64,000 nt of DNA from Xiphydria camelus (Eukaryota > Arthropoda > Insecta > Hymenoptera > Xiphydriidae). The DNA lies in the NCBI GenBank assembly GCA_963678675.1, contig OY783198.1, forward strand, positions 24,972,684 through 25,036,683. The letters are read 5' to 3'. The notes beneath the pieces were generated by a model. That model did not search any database, was not told where the DNA came from, and saw only the letters and a program-made list of their open reading frames with translations. Of this stretch, positions 62,806 to 64,000 are shown one piece after another. The first letter of the stretch is position 1; every line of letters begins with the position of its first letter. Position numbers and translations under genes: made by a program.

Positions 62806-64000
62806 CAGAACAATCTTTAAAACTTTATTCGTAATATTTTTTCTTGAGTACTACTTCTATTACATTCTATTTTAGAATGTAAGTATAACAATTTGTCTAA
62901 TAATATCTGTTTCATTTGTAATATTGCGAGATTATATCGGTATATAATCGCTGCGATAAAATATTTATTAACATCTCAAGTGTAGTCAAACCGTACCATA
63001 TGTCTGAATACAAAGTATTCGTAGGGAAAAAGATGTATAAATTTATTTTAACTCGCGCAAGGACATTATTTGCGGATAAGTGAATATGCACAGTCAGATT
63101 TTTTTTACAAGTTTCTGTTAGAAGTACAACGAAGTATGTACTACAATTACCATCCATAATTTCAGCAATATATCTAAATAGTATTCAACCACATAGTAGA
63201 CACATCACGTAGCTCTGTTTAACGATTTACATTTATATTTGTTATTACCAAATGTTTATAAATTCTAATGAATACGGTATTTGTTTTTAAAAATAGTATA
63301 CCGTTGTATAAAGTGAATGATATTGTACATTTTAGTAACTAAATTGAAAGCTTAATAAGTAGACAAGGAGAAATATTGTACTTTAATTTCTTGCAAAGAA
63401 TATGTCATATATTACTGCTCTCGTTCTTTTAGTAGAAATACGAGCAGGTTTCTAATAAAGTCTCTAATTACAATCCAATCTATTAAGATGTTATTACTCG
63501 GTCTCATCAAAACACTCGGTATCAAATTCAGTGGAGATCAAACAATACTTCAATTATACCATACATCCACATTAATAATTTTTATTAATTATCAACAAAA
63601 TACAATACATGGTAATCTAATAATCTAGGTGGATCGTAAATGCACGGTACATACATACGTGAAAGACAGGTATGCCACTGATAATGAGTAGAAATACAAC
63701 AAAAGTTTTATTATGTCAAAAATTTGAACGGCGATAAATGCCGACAACTTGTTAGCAATGCACAGAATTTTATTCCTTAAATAATGACTTTCATTTTATT
63801 AATTCAAAATCGATTAATACTATTGAATGTTATTTTTTTCTAAGACATTTCACTTCATTCTCTCATATAAACAACATTCAGTCGTGATTGATTAGAGTAA
63901 ACCAGATGCAACAATTGTCTTCTTTAAGCATCAATGGTAAGATTGCTTGGTATAGTATAAGTTACAAAGTCATATGCTACTTTCATGAAGCGTCAAATGG
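62806..64000. other. AT-rich 3' flank, no gene seen
   Basis: It contains the 3' UTR of the myotubularin gene and then AT-rich sequence to the window edge. No exon or RNA gene is recognised. Confidence 0.6.
63454..63459 (+). terminator. Likely polyadenylation signal of the myotubularin gene
   Basis: The AATAAA I noticed past the stop codon, about 650 bp downstream, in AT-rich sequence. A variant signal closer to the stop cannot be excluded. Confidence 0.45.

Noticed and set aside
1..64000. CRISPR arrays, phage or viral genes, rRNA and bacterial operons
   Set aside because: Nothing of the kind was seen. All recognised genes are spliced animal genes.

Overview
The window looks like insect nuclear DNA, most probably from a hymenopteran (ant, bee or wasp). 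The genes have many exons, short introns with GT-AG ends, and arthropod-type proteins such as a BTB-psq transcription factor and a Mei-P26-type TRIM-NHL protein. CpG-rich blocks alternate with AT-rich blocks, and there are small palindromic transposon remnants. The species itself is inferred, not shown. I found no bacterial operon, CRISPR array, virus or rRNA.

Layout from left to right: 1-10.1 kb is a CpG-rich stretch without a supportable gene. It holds a three-copy tandem repeat (about 1.26-1.76 kb), a degenerate tandem repeat (about 7.5-7.8 kb) and inverted repeats. Tmtc3 (minus, 13 coding exons, 10122-15391) and NDUFA9 (plus, 7 exons, 15852-17798) are head to head across about 460 bp. An LRR cell-surface gene (minus, about 20119-21395, first exon not found) and a BTB-psq transcription factor (minus, 26724-28351) follow. 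From 28.4 to 42.7 kb there is a CpG-rich gene desert, probably the leader introns and regulatory DNA of the BTB gene, with three hairpin or terminal-inverted-repeat elements at 35.9-37.2 kb. Fgop2/SIKE (minus, 3 coding exons, 42825-43648) and Ric8 (plus, 10 exons, 44286-46985) form a second head-to-head pair. After an AT-rich desert (47-53.8 kb) comes a third pair: mei-P26 (minus, 9 exons, 53824-58278) and a myotubularin-related phosphatase (plus, 13 exons, 59407-62805).

I joined exons by hand. For six of the eight genes (Tmtc3, NDUFA9, Fgop2, Ric8, mei-P26, BTB-psq) every junction keeps phase and the open reading frame closes from ATG to stop. The myotubularin also closes, but its first exon is less certain. 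The LRR gene lacks its start.

Most of the genes are housekeeping or signalling genes with no shared pathway: ER O-mannosylation (Tmtc3), respiratory complex I (NDUFA9), STRIPAK scaffold (Fgop2), G-alpha chaperone/GEF (Ric8), translational repression (mei-P26) and PI3P turnover (myotubularin). I did not find a convincing undescribed system. The best leads are a GC-AG intron in Ric8, tandem in-phase donors in Tmtc3, a myotubularin with a divergent FYVE-like finger, the palindromic mobile elements and the satellite-like repeats.
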